Positions 1 to 5,990 of a stretch of 7,947 nt of DNA are shown here, in pieces. Numbering within the stretch: the stretch's first letter is position 1; each line of letters opens with the position of its first letter. Made by a program: the position numbers and the translations under genes. The notes under the pieces are model-generated. The model was not told the DNA's origin. It did not search any database and saw only the letters and a program-made list of their open reading frames with translations. Origin of the DNA: Alphaproteobacteria bacterium (GTDB lineage Bacteria > Pseudomonadota > Alphaproteobacteria > Rhizobiales > Xanthobacteraceae); NCBI GenBank assembly GCA_005884745.1, contig VAZU01000100.1, forward strand, positions 1 to 7,947. Direction: 5' to 3'.

Positions 1-84
1 TTGACGGCTGCTCACGGTTTCAAAGCGCACTCGGCAAGCACCCGACGGTGCGTTCATGAGTTCAGCCCAAAGCTCCCGGCTCCC
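1..84. repeat. Dispersed direct repeat, copy A (left end cut by window)
   Basis: This stretch aligns in direct orientation with 1754-1838 at roughly three quarters identity by eye. The match opens with a shared 'TTGACGGCTG' and closes with an identical 18-base block (67-84 and 1821-1838). The middle, around 40-60, is poorly conserved. Because the copy starts at base 1, its true left border is unknown. It lies just upstream of the outer-membrane protein gene. A related reading frame can be followed through both copies, but it has no start or conserved protein behind it, so I treat the unit as a non-coding or decayed dispersed repeat. Confidence 0.6.
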
Positions 85-144
85 AATGGATCGCATTTCA
101 TTCTTGAGTGTTGCTTATCTGCCACATGTCGAATCAACCGGTGG

Positions 145-153
145 TGATATACT
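145..153 (+). promoter_or_regulatory. Possible extended -10 promoter of the outer-membrane protein gene
   Basis: The bases TGATATACT form an extended -10 element (TG, one base, then TATACT at 148-153). Transcription would begin near 160, giving a leader of about 22 nt before the ATG at 182. No good -35 hexamer lies 16-18 nt upstream, which is tolerable for an extended -10 site but leaves the call weak. The element falls in a locally AT-richer stretch just after repeat copy A. Confidence 0.3.
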
Positions 154-181
154 TATGATCGAATCATTCTTGGAGGCCGCC

Positions 182-988
182 ATGAGCAGGTTGCTCGCTG
201 TCGCCGTTGCGGTTGCTGTCTTTGTTTGGGGAGGCTCCGCGCAGGCGGCCGACATGCCGGTAAAGGCGCCCCCGCGGATGGCAGCTCCGGTTCTCACGAT
301 TCCCTTCAGTTGGACCGGCTTTTATGTCGGGCTCAACGCCGGAGGCAGCTTGGGGACCTGGGGCGCGAGCAGCAACGCCCAGATCTTCGAGCCCGACTCG
401 TTCAGTTCCAGTCCGAGGCTGCTGGGCGCCGTCGGCGGCGGTCAGGCCGGGTTCAACTGGCAATTCGATCCGTGGGTAGTCGGCGTCGAAGCCGACATCC
501 AAGCGACCAGTGAGCGAAAAACACAGGCTTTTACGCTTGTCTCGCCCGACGATTTTGCCTGCGACCAAGCGTTCCCGTCGTGCGACTACCTCAACAGATG
601 GAAGTTTCCGTGGTTCGGAACGGTGCGCGGACGCCTGGGCTTTGCCAGCGACCGATGGCTGTTCTACGCCACGGGCGGTTTTGCCTATGGCGAAGCTCGA
701 TACGATCTCGCGCTGACCGGTCCGGTCTTCGGTTTGGTTGTCCACGATTCTACGCGCAAGTCGGGCTGGACCGCCGGCGGCGGCGTCGAGGCGGCGATCA
801 GCAGCATCTGGTCGGTAAAGCTCGAGTATTTGTATGTCGATCTGGGCACGCACAGCATCTCTGCAGAAAATCCGTTCGCAACCCCTGAGACTATCGTCAG
901 CAGTTATCACATTCGCGACCACATCCTGCGGCTCGGAGTGAACCTGCGGTTCGGCGCGGTTTCCAGCCCGGTCGTGGCCAAATACTAA
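182..988 (+). CDS. Omp25/Omp31-like outer-membrane beta-barrel protein
   Basis: Predicted surface porin-like protein of 268 aa, probably an eight-stranded barrel of the Omp25/Omp31/RopB type found in Rhizobiales. The start at 182 is chosen because GGAGG (172-176) sits 5 nt upstream and a clean signal peptide follows. Longer in-frame starts at 56 and 155 would put extra residues ahead of that signal. The signal has 'MSRLL', a long Ala/Val run and an 'AQA' cleavage site, probably after residue 22. The mature protein starts 'ADMPVKAPP', typical of the family. Barrel-like segments include 'WTGFYVGLNAGG' (44-55), 'TVRGRLGFA' (147-155), 'LFYATGGFAYG' (160-170), 'GWTAGGGVEAAI' (195-206) and the final strand 'LGVNLRF' (251-257), followed by a 'SSPVVAKY' tail. 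C127 and C134 lie close together in a probable surface loop and could form a disulfide. Such proteins stabilise the envelope; transport specificity cannot be read from the sequence. It is monocistronic as seen and faces the pilin gene. Confidence 0.88.
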   Translation: MSRLLAVAVAVAVFVWGGSAQAADMPVKAPPRMAAPVLTIPFSWTGFYVGLNAGGSLGTWGASSNAQIFEPDSFSSSPRLLGAVGGGQAGFNWQFDPWVVGVEADIQATSERKTQAFTLVSPDDFACDQAFPSCDYLNRWKFPWFGTVRGRLGFASDRWLFYATGGFAYGEARYDLALTGPVFGLVVHDSTRKSGWTAGGGVEAAISSIWSVKLEYLYVDLGTHSISAENPFATPETIVSSYHIRDHILRLGVNLRFGAVSSPVVAKY

Positions 989-1085
989 TCGCACGGTCCC
1001 GGTGCTGCTGGTGGCAATTGCAACGGTTCCCAAAATTCAAGCAGAATGGGCTTTACACGCTTGAAGAACACACAATCGGCAGCGT

Positions 1086-1400
1086 TCATGGAAGCTTACG
1101 GGGGAACGGAATTTCGTACGTCCCGTGATAGACATTCGTTGCGGTCGAGCCAAGATTGTTGAAAATATCTTTCAGACCGGGACCGATCAGCTTCACGGCG
1201 CCAAACACGGCGAGTCCAGTTCCGGCAGCGATGAGGCAGTACTCCATAGCCGCTGCGCCGGTCTCGTCGGTCACAAAGCGCGCCAGCAGGTTGCGTCCGG
1301 CATCTTCGATGACGGATCTTACCGATCGATTTGAGACAAGACCGGCATAAATCGAAAATTGTCGGAAATTTTTTACGGCGAATCCCGACCGCCCGCGCAC
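1086..1400 (-). CDS. Flp/Fap-type pilin-like protein with atypical long leader
   Basis: Small type IVb pilin-like protein (104 aa from a GTG at 1400). The diagnostic part is 'ARFVTDETGAAAMEYCLIAAG': G48 is followed by AAAMEY, matching the Flp prepilin peptidase site (cleavage after G, Glu at +5, Tyr at +6), then a hydrophobic stretch to about residue 70 and 'GPGLKDIFNNLGSTATN'. The mature product would be about 56 aa. Flp pilins build thin adhesive pili through the Tad machinery, but no tad/cpa genes are in view. Oddities: a normal Flp leader is roughly 10-20 residues, whereas this one is 48; GTG 1400 has no convincing ribosome-binding site; and no in-frame ATG, GTG or TTG lies nearer the pilin core. 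A Cys follows the EY pair, where Gly or Ala is commoner. It may be a genuine gene with an unusual start, or one whose 5' end has been lost or frameshifted. Confidence 0.65.
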   Translation of the reverse strand: MRGRSGFAVKNFRQFSIYAGLVSNRSVRSVIEDAGRNLLARFVTDETGAAAMEYCLIAAGTGLAVFGAVKLIGPGLKDIFNNLGSTATNVYHGTYEIPFPRKLP

Positions 1401-1753
1401 CCGAGAAGCCGTGTGGAGAACCCAGCGGCTGCCGCGGATTACCGCACCGTTGCCATAAAGTTCACTGACGCGCTGCTACTCCAGCTTCCACGAAGGTCAG
1501 CAATACCGCCGGAAGGGTGATATGGTGTTATGCCAGCCAGGTTGTCCATTCGATTTCGTTGCGTAGATCTTCGCCGTGCTCGCCGGTTGCAATTTTCAGA
1601 AACTGTATAGTGCCTGAATTCTGCTTTATACGAAACACCGAAGCGAGGTGTGCTCGACCCGCCCACCGTCCAATTCATCGCCTAGAGCATCCCGCTTTCC
1701 CGCTGTGGTCTTGTCTGCTCCTGGGCACATCCCGGAACTGGCGGCTGACATAT
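1401..1753. other. Intergenic stretch with no convincing gene
   Basis: Open frames occur on both strands (for example 1439-1678 minus and the beginning of 1517-1894 plus), but none has a ribosome-binding site, a recognisable motif or protein-like composition. Base composition around 1500-1650 is more AT-rich than the neighbouring genes. Any promoter of the pilin gene should lie in the first part, but I see no clear -35/-10 pair. A short ACACC/GGTGT inverted pair (1635-1639 and 1647-1651) is too weak to call a terminator. The right part may belong to the repeat unit whose recognisable core starts at 1754. Confidence 0.5.
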
Positions 1754-1838
1754 TTGACGGCTGCCTACGGTTCCAAAGCGGACTCTGGCAAACCAGCCAA
1801 TGGCGTGTTACGAGCTCACGCCAAAGCTCCCGGCTCCC
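1754..1838. repeat. Dispersed direct repeat, copy B
   Basis: Direct-orientation partner of 1-84, with matching ends ('TTGACGGCTG' and the identical 18-base block at 1821-1838) and a diverged centre. It lies 25 nt beyond the stop of the TAXI binding-protein gene, between that gene and the pilin. Neither copy shows a terminal inverted repeat or target-site duplication, so there is no sign of an autonomous insertion sequence. The two copies flank the outer-membrane protein and pilin genes, making this pair of genes a segment bounded by homologous repeats. Confidence 0.6.
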
Positions 1839-1863
1839 GTCCAGCCCGTGCAAGAACGCCCGC

Positions 1864-2820
1864 CTACTTGGCGAGGCCGATCTCGCGCAGGTAGCGCAAC
1901 ACGCCCGGATGAATGAGGTCGAGGCTGGGCGCGGCAGCCAACGTGTTGGCCGCGGTCGTTTCGCGCGCCTGCGGGAGTTTCTTGCCGAGCGCATCCTCGG
2001 CGCGGTCGAGCGCGCGCGCCAGCCGATAGGCAATGTCATCGCTGAGCGTCGGCCGCGCCAGGATGAAGCTCCACGAGCCGACCGAATGGATTTCCGCGTC
2101 CTGTCCGGGATAGCTGCCGGCGGGAACCGTCAGGGCTTTCAGAAACGGGTGCTTATCGCGGATGCGCTCGAGCTCGTCGGCGTCCGGCGCGAGGAACCGG
2201 CCGCCCGCCTGCGCCATCGCGGTGAAACCCGGCCAGCCGGCGCCGCCGCCCCATAACGCCGCGGCGCGGCCGTCGAGCACCATGGCCGGGCCGTCGCCCG
2301 CACGGTCGAGATAGATCGCCTGGAAATCCCGGTCCTGGTCGAGCCCGAGCCCGTCGAGCACGTAGCGCGAGAGCATCACCAATCCGGAACCGCGCGCGCC
2401 GAAGGCGACCGGCTTGCCGACGAGATCCCGGATCGATCGGGCGGGGCTGTCGCCGCGGACCGCGAACATCCCGGGCGTCGAATACATCGCCGCGAGGATC
2501 TTGAGCGGCGTACGCGGCCGGCCGATGCCCATGAGCGCCTCATAGGCGGGCTCGCCCGCCACCAGGGCGATGTCGAGGCTCCCCGCCTCGAGCAGCGGAA
2601 TGTTCTCGGTGCTGCCCTTGGTGTTGCGCGGCTCGAGGAGGAGCGAGGCATCCGTCTGGTTGACGACCTCGGCGAGAGCGCCGCCGTAGAGCGGAAACCC
2701 GCCGCCCGGCGTGGCGGTCCCGAGCGAGATTGTGGTCTTCTGCACGGCGGTCCCCGGATCTTGCGCCGCCGCGCAGGTGGCCAACACTACGGCCGCCGCG
2801 CATATGGCATGGTGGAGCAT
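1864..2820 (-). CDS. TAXI-family TRAP transporter solute-binding protein
   Basis: Predicted periplasmic binding protein (318 aa) of the TAXI branch of TRAP transporters, which capture small carboxylates or amino acids for a DctM/DctQ-type membrane permease. A signal peptide is visible ('MLHHAICAAAVVLATCAAA', cleavage probably after residue 19). The family start follows: 'ISLGTATPGGGFPLYGGALA' (31-50), then 'KGSTENIPLLEAGSLDIALV' (68-87) and 'AYEAL'. The second lobe carries 'VGKPVAFGARGSGLVMLSRY' (134-153), with 'HPGVLRYLREIGL' (304-316) at the end. Length is normal for the family. A Cys at 16 lies in 'LATC', which is a poor lipobox, so a lipoprotein is unlikely. ATG 2820 has only a weak upstream ribosome-binding site. 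No TRAP permease is encoded in the window, so it either pairs with a distant permease or acts as an orphan. About 290 nt of repeat-rich DNA separates it from the HAD gene. The ligand cannot be deduced. Confidence 0.85.
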   Translation of the reverse strand: MLHHAICAAAVVLATCAAAQDPGTAVQKTTISLGTATPGGGFPLYGGALAEVVNQTDASLLLEPRNTKGSTENIPLLEAGSLDIALVAGEPAYEALMGIGRPRTPLKILAAMYSTPGMFAVRGDSPARSIRDLVGKPVAFGARGSGLVMLSRYVLDGLGLDQDRDFQAIYLDRAGDGPAMVLDGRAAALWGGGAGWPGFTAMAQAGGRFLAPDADELERIRDKHPFLKALTVPAGSYPGQDAEIHSVGSWSFILARPTLSDDIAYRLARALDRAEDALGKKLPQARETTAANTLAAAPSLDLIHPGVLRYLREIGLAK

Positions 2821-2847
2821 AGCGGTTTGCCTGAGCCGCAGACACGT

Positions 2848-3004
2848 TTCCCCTCTCCCCCTTGTGGGAGAGGGTGGCGCCGAACGAAGTGAGGCGTCGG
2901 GTGAGGGGTAGCTTTGGATTTCTTAGAATGCAAACACCCCTCACCCGGTTCGCACCTCGCAATGCTCGGTGCTCGCCACCCTCTCCCGCAAGGGGAGAGG
3001 GGAA
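2848..3004. repeat. Long imperfect inverted repeat (two mirrored GC-rich repeat units)
   Basis: The arm 2848-2909 is the imperfect reverse complement of 2936-3004, with a 26-nt AT-richer spacer. Both outer ends share a 'TTCCCCTCTCCCC' opening and both inner ends read 'GGGTGAGGGGT' or its complement. The central parts of the arms are related but diverged. Each outer end also contains its own small hairpin (CTCTCCC against GGGAGAG). This looks like two head-to-head units of an interspersed palindromic element common between genes in Bradyrhizobium relatives; the family name is not certain to me. It could fold into a large hairpin in RNA running from the HAD gene towards the TAXI gene. No T-run follows, so it is not a classical terminator. 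Confidence 0.8.
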
Positions 3005-3013
3005 GAGCGAGCA

Positions 3014-3104
3014 GTAGGGTGGGCAAAGGCGGCGAAGCCGCTGTGCCCACCATCGGCGGCGAGGCTTACGGTGGGCTTCGCGCTTCGCGCTCAGCCCACC
3101 CTAC
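3014..3104. repeat. Second palindromic repeat, GTAGGGTGGGC / GCCCACCCTAC ends
   Basis: Perfect 11-bp inverted ends (3014-3024 and 3094-3104) enclose two smaller hairpins. One pairs GGTGGGCA (3018-3025) with TGCCCACC (3044-3051) and has a GCGGC-GAA-GCCGC tip. The other pairs GGTGGGC (3070-3076) with GCCCACC (3094-3100). The layout, alternative cruciform or paired hairpins, is that of an interspersed repeat seen often in rhizobial genomes ('GGTGGGCA...' repeats). It differs from the neighbouring repeat 10 nt to the left, so two families have settled in one gap. It begins 15 nt past the HAD stop and could affect the 3' end of that message. Confidence 0.8.
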
Positions 3105-3119
3105 GAAAGCTAGCTCGTC

Positions 3120-3827
3120 TCAGGACAGCATCGCGGCCAGCTCCGTGAAATTGCCGACGATGATGTCCGGCTGGTACGGCGTCTCGCCGAACGGGCGTTT
3201 GCGGCGGTCGATGAAGGCGGTGCGCATGCCGTAGGCCTTGGCGCCGATGCAATCGAACGAATGGTTGGCGACGAACAGGCAACTCGCGCGATCTTCGCCG
3301 ATCAACTCCTCGGCTTTCGCATAGGTCTTCCAGTGCGGCTTGAAATAGCCGGCTTGCTCGACCGAAATCACATGATCGAAGCGAAAGCCGATGTGCGGCC
3401 CCGCCGCCGCCAGCATGTCGCGATCGCCGTTGGAAAGGATGGCGAGCTTGTAGCCTGCGCCACGCAGCCGCTCGAGCGCCGGCACCACGTCGGGAAACGG
3501 CTCGAGCGTTTCGATCCGGCCGACCAGCCAGCGCACCTCGTCCTGCGTGTAGGGGATGCCGCAGCGGTCCATGACGTAGGACACCGCGCGATGGCCGATC
3601 TGGCGGTACGGCGTGTGACCGCGGTCGCACAGCGCGTCGATCATCGAGTTCTCGAAATGCGTACGCCGCCACCAGGTGACGAAGCTGTTCGGTCTGCCGG
3701 CCCAGCCCTTCTTCTTCAGGAACGGCGTCACGGCTTCGGTGAGCCCGTTCTGCATGTCCACGATCGTGCCGTAAAGGTCGAAGACCAGCGCCTCGATCTC
3801 CCGCTTGATGATTTCCGGGCGCTCCAT
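3120..3827 (-). CDS. Type II haloacid dehalogenase-like HAD hydrolase
   Basis: HAD-superfamily hydrolase of 235 aa from ATG 3827, resembling (S)-2-haloacid dehalogenases, which replace the halogen of short 2-halo acids with hydroxyl via an aspartyl ester. The nucleophile motif is 'FDLYGTIVD' (Asp17, Thr21). Further motifs are 'WWRRTHF' (52-58, candidate substrate Arg), 'LSNGD' (Ser132, Asn133), 'GYFKPHWKTY' (Lys163, Tyr169) and 'FVANHSFD' (Asp192). In the studied enzyme L-DEX the last motif is SSNxxD; here the Ser and Asn equivalents are Ala and His, so true dehalogenase activity is uncertain and another HAD substrate is possible. A GTG at 3875 in frame would add 16 residues and overlap the upstream gene; ATG 3827 is preferred because the family fold starts soon after it, and an AGCGAGG lies 11 nt upstream, which is rather far. 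It sits 22 nt downstream of the nitroreductase-like gene, so co-transcription is likely. Confidence 0.85.
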   Translation of the reverse strand: MERPEIIKREIEALVFDLYGTIVDMQNGLTEAVTPFLKKKGWAGRPNSFVTWWRRTHFENSMIDALCDRGHTPYRQIGHRAVSYVMDRCGIPYTQDEVRWLVGRIETLEPFPDVVPALERLRGAGYKLAILSNGDRDMLAAAGPHIGFRFDHVISVEQAGYFKPHWKTYAKAEELIGEDRASCLFVANHSFDCIGAKAYGMRTAFIDRRKRPFGETPYQPDIIVGNFTELAAMLS

Positions 3828-3849
3828 GGCGGCCACATCCTCGCTCGGT

Positions 3850-5025
3850 CTAAATAACCACGTCGCCGACGGCACGCCGGGGGCTCGGCGGCACGTCGCG
3901 CGTCGGATATCCCAGGCGAAATGCGAAGGTCGGCTTCCAGCTCGGGTCGCCGACGAGACTCGCCAACGCGCGCGCCGCGACGGGCTCCCTCGCCAGCTGC
4001 CGCTCGCGATCGACCAGTTCCACCGGCTGATTGATCGGCTGCATGGCGAGGCCGCGCGTGGTCGCGAACAGATGCATGCGCTGCCAGGCGCGTCCGGCGC
4101 GGATCGCCTGCGCGCGGTCGTAGAGCGCCTCCACCGCGATCAGCCCGAGGACGGGCGCAGACGGAACCTGCACGTCGCGCGTGGCATCGAGCCAGTAGCG
4201 ATGATTGCGTTCCGGCGACGGCGCCGGGGCGATTTTTGCCAGGGCTGCGACGAGCGGAGACAACCCGGCGGTGTCGAGCGTCGGACCGTCGCGAAACTTC
4301 TGCACGTCTGCCCAGCGCTGCCGGAACCAGCGCTGGCTGTCGTCCACCATGCGCTGGTCGGCGATGATGGTTTCGGTCGCCGCGACCATCAGGTCGCCGA
4401 GTTTCTTGCGTTCGCTTTCGGCGCTGAAGAGCAACAGTTTCAGGCCCGTGCTTTCGCCGGCCAGCGAGTGGAGCGAACGGAGCAGCTCGGGCGCGATCGC
4501 GCGGCCGCGATCGTAGGGGGCGCGATTGGTGTGACGGCGGGGAATCGCGTCGTAAAGCTCGTCCTGCCGGCGCGGGCCGGGAGCCAGTTCGATGATCGCC
4601 ACGAGGCTCGGCCGGGGCGCCGCCGGAATGGGTTCGAGGCTCCCGTCGACCAGCGTCACCTTGGCCTCACGGCCACGGGCCGCCGCGGCAAGCACCATGT
4701 TCTCCACGGCACATCCGAGACCGATGTGCATCTCCCGCAGATAGGGATCGAACGTGCCGAGATTCCTGGCGGTGTCGGCATGGATCTCGATTCGCTCGTC
4801 GGCGAGCTTGAAGCGCCAGGGCTGGGTGTTGTGCGGGTTGGCGGCGAGGATGCCCGCGCTTACCAGCGCGAGCGGCCCTTGTTCCGCGCTCCAGTTCCGC
4901 CACGGCTCGTAGGCCGGACCCTCGCCGACGGAGAACACGCCTTCGCGATCGCTCCACCAGGCGCCCGCCCCGACCAACGACAGGGCGACGATGCCGGCCC
5001 CCTGCAACAATGCCCTTCGCTGCAT
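3850..5025 (-). CDS. Acg-family FMN-binding nitroreductase-like protein with Tat-type signal
   Basis: Protein of 391 aa resembling the Acg family, double-length relatives of FMN nitroreductases. The N-terminus 'MQRRALLQGAGIVALSLVGAG' has a twin arginine and a hydrophobic stretch, suggesting Tat export or membrane anchoring of a folded flavoprotein. Family markers are 'ILAANPHNTQPWRF' (59-72), 'RRHTNRAPY' (163-171), 'RGLAMQPINQPVE' (324-336) and the tail 'FRLGYPTRDVPPSPRR' (369-384). In classical nitroreductases the equivalent of the first motif helps bind FMN; Acg of Mycobacterium is thought to bind FMN without ordinary reductase activity, so the reaction is unknown. ATG 5025 lies 4 nt after the stop of the amidohydrolase gene, which implies translational coupling; GCGGGTAG upstream is a modest ribosome-binding site. 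The frame stays open far upstream to 5865, but that part is the shadow of the amidohydrolase gene and is not coding. Confidence 0.85.
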   Translation of the reverse strand: MQRRALLQGAGIVALSLVGAGAWWSDREGVFSVGEGPAYEPWRNWSAEQGPLALVSAGILAANPHNTQPWRFKLADERIEIHADTARNLGTFDPYLREMHIGLGCAVENMVLAAAARGREAKVTLVDGSLEPIPAAPRPSLVAIIELAPGPRRQDELYDAIPRRHTNRAPYDRGRAIAPELLRSLHSLAGESTGLKLLLFSAESERKKLGDLMVAATETIIADQRMVDDSQRWFRQRWADVQKFRDGPTLDTAGLSPLVAALAKIAPAPSPERNHRYWLDATRDVQVPSAPVLGLIAVEALYDRAQAIRAGRAWQRMHLFATTRGLAMQPINQPVELVDRERQLAREPVAARALASLVGDPSWKPTFAFRLGYPTRDVPPSPRRAVGDVVI

Positions 5026-5029
5026 TCTG

Positions 5030-5968
5030 CTACCCGCCGCGATCCAGCCGATAGATCCGCGTCGCGTTGTCGTGGAACAATTTTCGCTGGTCCTCGGGCG
5101 AGTATTCGGCGACCGCGGCGAGGAAGCCGTCGTAGATCGTCTCGAACGAGCCGGCGAGGCGGTCGACCGGATAATTGCTGGCGAACATGCAGCGCTCCGC
5201 GCCGAAGATCGAGATCGTGTCGCGGATGATCGGCCCGTTCGCCTCGATCGTCCAGGGCAGGCCCGGGCGGCCGAGGCCGGAAATTTTGATCGCGACGTTG
5301 AGCTGCGCCGCGACGGTTTCGAGCGCTCGGCGCCAGCCCTCGAGCGCTTCCGGACTGCGGTCGGCGGGAAGGCCGGTGTGGTTGATGACGATCTGGGTCG
5401 CGGGAAAATCGGCCGCGAGCTCGGCTGCGGCGTCGAGGTGCCACCAGGGGGTCTGCAGGTCGTAGGAGAATCCGCAGCGCTCGAGCTGGGAAAAGCCCGC
5501 CCGCCAGCGCGGATCGTCCATCGAGCCGGGCTCGCCGCGCCGGGCCTCGCGCGGATGGCTCGCGGCTCGGGGCTTGTGGCGGACGCCGCGCACCAGCCGG
5601 CATCTCGCGTGCCCGGCGAGGATCTGCTCGATGTCCGGCCGATCGAGCTGCGCGTGGCCGACGCAAGCGCTCGGCAGGCCGTACTCCCGGTGGATTTTTT
5701 CGATCCAGCGCGTCTCGCCCAAAGCATCGGCGCGGTCCCATTCGGCCTCGATATGCACGGTCTTGACGATGCGGTAGCGCGCACTGTCGCGGCGATAATC
5801 GGCCGGCAGATAATTGCGCCGGATCGCCGAATAATCGCCGTAGCGGAACGCAATGGGGACCGCATCGCAAAGCCAGGGGTGATAATTCCTGCCGAGGTCC
5901 CAGAAATGCTGGTGGGGGTCGACGACGGGAAATCCGTCGGTTTTCGCCGCGCGGTCGGACGGGTTCAT
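5030..5968 (-). CDS. COG3618-type amidohydrolase / sugar-lactonase-like hydrolase
   Basis: Metal-dependent TIM-barrel hydrolase (312 aa from ATG 5968) of the amidohydrolase-2 group that includes L-fuconolactonase and L-rhamnonolactonase. The metal motif 'VVDPHQHFWDL' (15-25, His19 and His21) is close to the N-terminus as expected. Others are 'VHIEAEW' (71-77), 'RGVRH' (127-131), 'VINHTGLP' (194-201, His197), 'ISGLG' (229-233) and 'MFASNYPVD' (261-269, Asp269 as the likely catalytic base). Upstream in-frame residues from 6139 belong to the shadow of pdxA, so ATG 5968 is the sensible start, though its ribosome-binding site is weak. It begins 22 nt after the pdxA stop and ends 4 nt before the nitroreductase-like gene. 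By family it probably hydrolyses a lactone or related cyclic ester or amide; the substrate is not readable from the sequence. Confidence 0.87.
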   Translation of the reverse strand: MNPSDRAAKTDGFPVVDPHQHFWDLGRNYHPWLCDAVPIAFRYGDYSAIRRNYLPADYRRDSARYRIVKTVHIEAEWDRADALGETRWIEKIHREYGLPSACVGHAQLDRPDIEQILAGHARCRLVRGVRHKPRAASHPREARRGEPGSMDDPRWRAGFSQLERCGFSYDLQTPWWHLDAAAELAADFPATQIVINHTGLPADRSPEALEGWRRALETVAAQLNVAIKISGLGRPGLPWTIEANGPIIRDTISIFGAERCMFASNYPVDRLAGSFETIYDGFLAAVAEYSPEDQRKLFHDNATRIYRLDRGG

Positions 5969-5990
5969 CGCGCGGAGTTCAAGACATGCC

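Noticed and set aside
164..1033. 289-residue minus-strand open frame opposite the outer-membrane protein gene
   Set aside because: Low-complexity Arg-rich translation, no ribosome-binding site, and the opposite strand encodes a convincing signal peptide and barrel.
989..1085. Search for a bidirectional terminator between the converging outer-membrane protein and pilin genes
   Set aside because: Only a tiny GCAATTGC palindrome is present; no GC-rich stem followed by a T-run on either strand.
1517..1894. 125-residue plus-strand open frame through repeat copy B
   Set aside because: No ribosome-binding site, no protein family recognised, runs antisense into the TAXI gene, and part of it is repeat sequence.
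2848..3104. Clustered repeats considered as a CRISPR array
   Set aside because: The units are palindromes in mirrored orientation, of two different families, without regular direct repeats and spacers, and no cas genes are present.
3805..5229. 474-residue open frame on the plus strand across the nitroreductase-like gene
   Set aside because: It is antisense to a gene with clear family motifs, its composition is Arg/Gly/Ala-rich as expected for a high-GC shadow frame, and it has no recognisable domain.
5026..5865. N-terminal extension of the nitroreductase-like frame, which would give a 671-residue fusion
   Set aside because: The extension overlaps the amidohydrolase gene in another frame and reads as Ser/Arg-rich shadow; the Tat-type signal starting at 5025 marks the true start.
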